Made by a program: the position numbers and the translations under genes | The notes under the pieces: generated by a model | Databases searched by the model: none | What the model was told of the DNA's origin: nothing | Seen by the model: only the letters and a program-made list of their open reading frames with translations | Assembly: GCA_035654175.1 (NCBI GenBank) | Contig: DASRXL010000124.1 | Span: 1-22,309, forward strand | Length of the DNA: 22,309 bases | Source of the DNA: PNC22 sp035654175 | GTDB lineage: Bacteria > Planctomycetota > Phycisphaerae > Phycisphaerales > UBA1924 | Direction: 5' to 3' | In this document: positions 21,398 through 22,309 of the stretch, one piece after another | Layout: the number at the start of each line of letters is the position of its first letter | Position numbering within the stretch: position 1 is the first letter of the stretch

Positions 21398-22309
21398 ATG
21401 CCCAAACCAACCACCGCCGAGATCCGCCGTACCTTCATCGACTTCTTCGTGGAGCGCCACGGCCACAGGTTCGTCCCCTCCTCGCCGACGATCCCCCACG
21501 ACGACCCGACGCTGCTCTTCGCCAACGCGGGCATGAACCAGTTCAAGCCCGCCTTCCTCGGGCAGGTGGCCCCGGGTTCTCCCCTGGAGGGCCTCCGGCG
21601 GGCAGTCAACAGCCAGAAGTGCATCCGCGCCGGCGGCAAGCACAACGACCTCGAGGACGTCGGCAAGGACACGTACCACCACACCTTTTTCGAGATGCTC
21701 GGCAACTGGTCGTTCGGCGACTACTTCAAGGCCGAGGCCATCGGGTGGGCCTGGGAGCTGCTCACCGGCGTCTACCGCCTGCCGGCGGACCGGCTCTATG
21801 TCACGTACTTCGGCGGCAACCAGGCCTCGGGGCTCGCCCCCGACACCGAGGCGCGCGAGCTGTGGCTCCGGTTCCTCCCTCCGGAGCGCGTGCTGCCCGG
21901 CTCGATGAAGGACAACTTCTGGGAGATGGGCGACACCGGCCCCTGCGGCCCGTGCTCGGAGATCCATTTCGACCGCATCGGCGGGCGCGACGCCGCGGCG
22001 CTGGTGAACGTGGGCGATCCCAACGTCATCGAGTTCTGGAATCTCGTCTTCATCCAGTTCGAGCGCCAGCCCGACGGCAGCCTGCGTCCCCTCCCGGCCA
22101 AGCACGTGGACACGGGCATGGGCCTCGAGCGCCTCGCCAGCATCATCCAGGGCGTGAGCAGCAACTACGACACGGACGTCTTCGCGCCCATCTTCATGGC
22201 CATCGAGCGCGCGACGGGCGCCCGCTCGTACGAGGGCCGGATGGGCGAGCGCGACCACGGCAACATCGACACCGCCTACCGCGTCACCGCCGACCACATC
22301 CGCACGCTG
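21398..22309 (+). CDS. alaS: Alanyl-tRNA synthetase, 5' part (runs off the window)
   Basis: The first 304 residues of AlaRS, which charges tRNA-Ala; the frame continues past the window edge. The class II core is unmistakable: the N-terminal EIRRTFIDFFVERHGHRFVPSSP, then LLFANAGMNQFKPAFLG, RAVNSQKCIRAGGKHNDLEDVGKD, HHTFFEMLGNWSFGDYFK (motif 2 area), EMGDTGPCGPCSEIHFD, and motif 3 DTGMGLERLASIIQG near residues 238-252. About 570 further residues (rest of the catalytic region, editing and C-Ala domains) should follow downstream. The ATG at 21398 gives the standard N-terminus. Confidence 0.97.
   Translation, partial: MPKPTTAEIRRTFIDFFVERHGHRFVPSSPTIPHDDPTLLFANAGMNQFKPAFLGQVAPGSPLEGLRRAVNSQKCIRAGGKHNDLEDVGKDTYHHTFFEMLGNWSFGDYFKAEAIGWAWELLTGVYRLPADRLYVTYFGGNQASGLAPDTEARELWLRFLPPERVLPGSMKDNFWEMGDTGPCGPCSEIHFDRIGGRDAAALVNVGDPNVIEFWNLVFIQFERQPDGSLRPLPAKHVDTGMGLERLASIIQGVSSNYDTDVFAPIFMAIERATGARSYEGRMGERDHGNIDTAYRVTADHIRTL

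Overview
The window is very GC-rich, gene-dense bacterial chromosome. It most resembles a planctomycete, probably of the Phycisphaerae. The reasons are two membrane proteins ending in a CPxC...CPECG zinc ribbon (a layout common in that group), a flagellar filament cap and chaperone in a high-GC Gram-negative-type genome, short-period dispersed repeats, and a multi-PDZ site-2 protease. The assignment is inference from gene content and style; there is no rRNA in the window. I see no tRNA, rRNA, CRISPR array, phage or insertion sequence.

Layout. 2-1046: tail of an unrecognised gene, then an exported redoxin, closed by a strong intrinsic terminator (1070-1108). 1171-5984: a tight same-strand run of a site-2 protease (RseP type), an alpha/beta hydrolase, a membrane zinc-ribbon protein and deoxyribose-phosphate aldolase (deoC). 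6175-9766: a small lipoprotein, a large exported metzincin-like metalloprotease with calcium-binding repeats, and a DinB-like protein. 9801-13844: a second membrane zinc-ribbon protein overlapping (ATGA) a full aldehyde dehydrogenase, a PAP2 phosphatase on the opposite strand, then a short non-catalytic aldehyde dehydrogenase homologue. 13885-14586 (minus): a multi-spanning membrane protein. 15051-18406: fliD and fliS. 18458-19636 (minus): DNA polymerase III delta-prime. 19785-21200 (minus): soluble transhydrogenase (sthA). 21398 to the end: 5' part of alaS.

How genes may work together. DeoC releases acetaldehyde from deoxyribose 5-phosphate. The two aldehyde dehydrogenase homologues, which resemble the catalytic and non-catalytic halves of ALDH16-type proteins and are linked to deoC in some actinobacteria, could oxidise it; SthA could rebalance the nicotinamide pools. 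FliD and FliS form the usual cap/chaperone pair. The protease run suggests envelope functions.

The most interesting non-coding signals are: (1) -10-like TAnnnT hexamers only 5-8 bases before many start codons, with no ribosome-binding site between, suggesting widespread leaderless or near-leaderless transcription; (2) tandem arrays of a CTTGAG[G/T] heptamer on both sides of the delta-prime gene, one of which supplies the fliS stop codon; and (3) a second, octameric GGAGCGAC-type repeat that has entered the aldehyde dehydrogenase reading frame as an in-frame block and recurs beside the heptamer array. No complete new defence or mobile system is visible.
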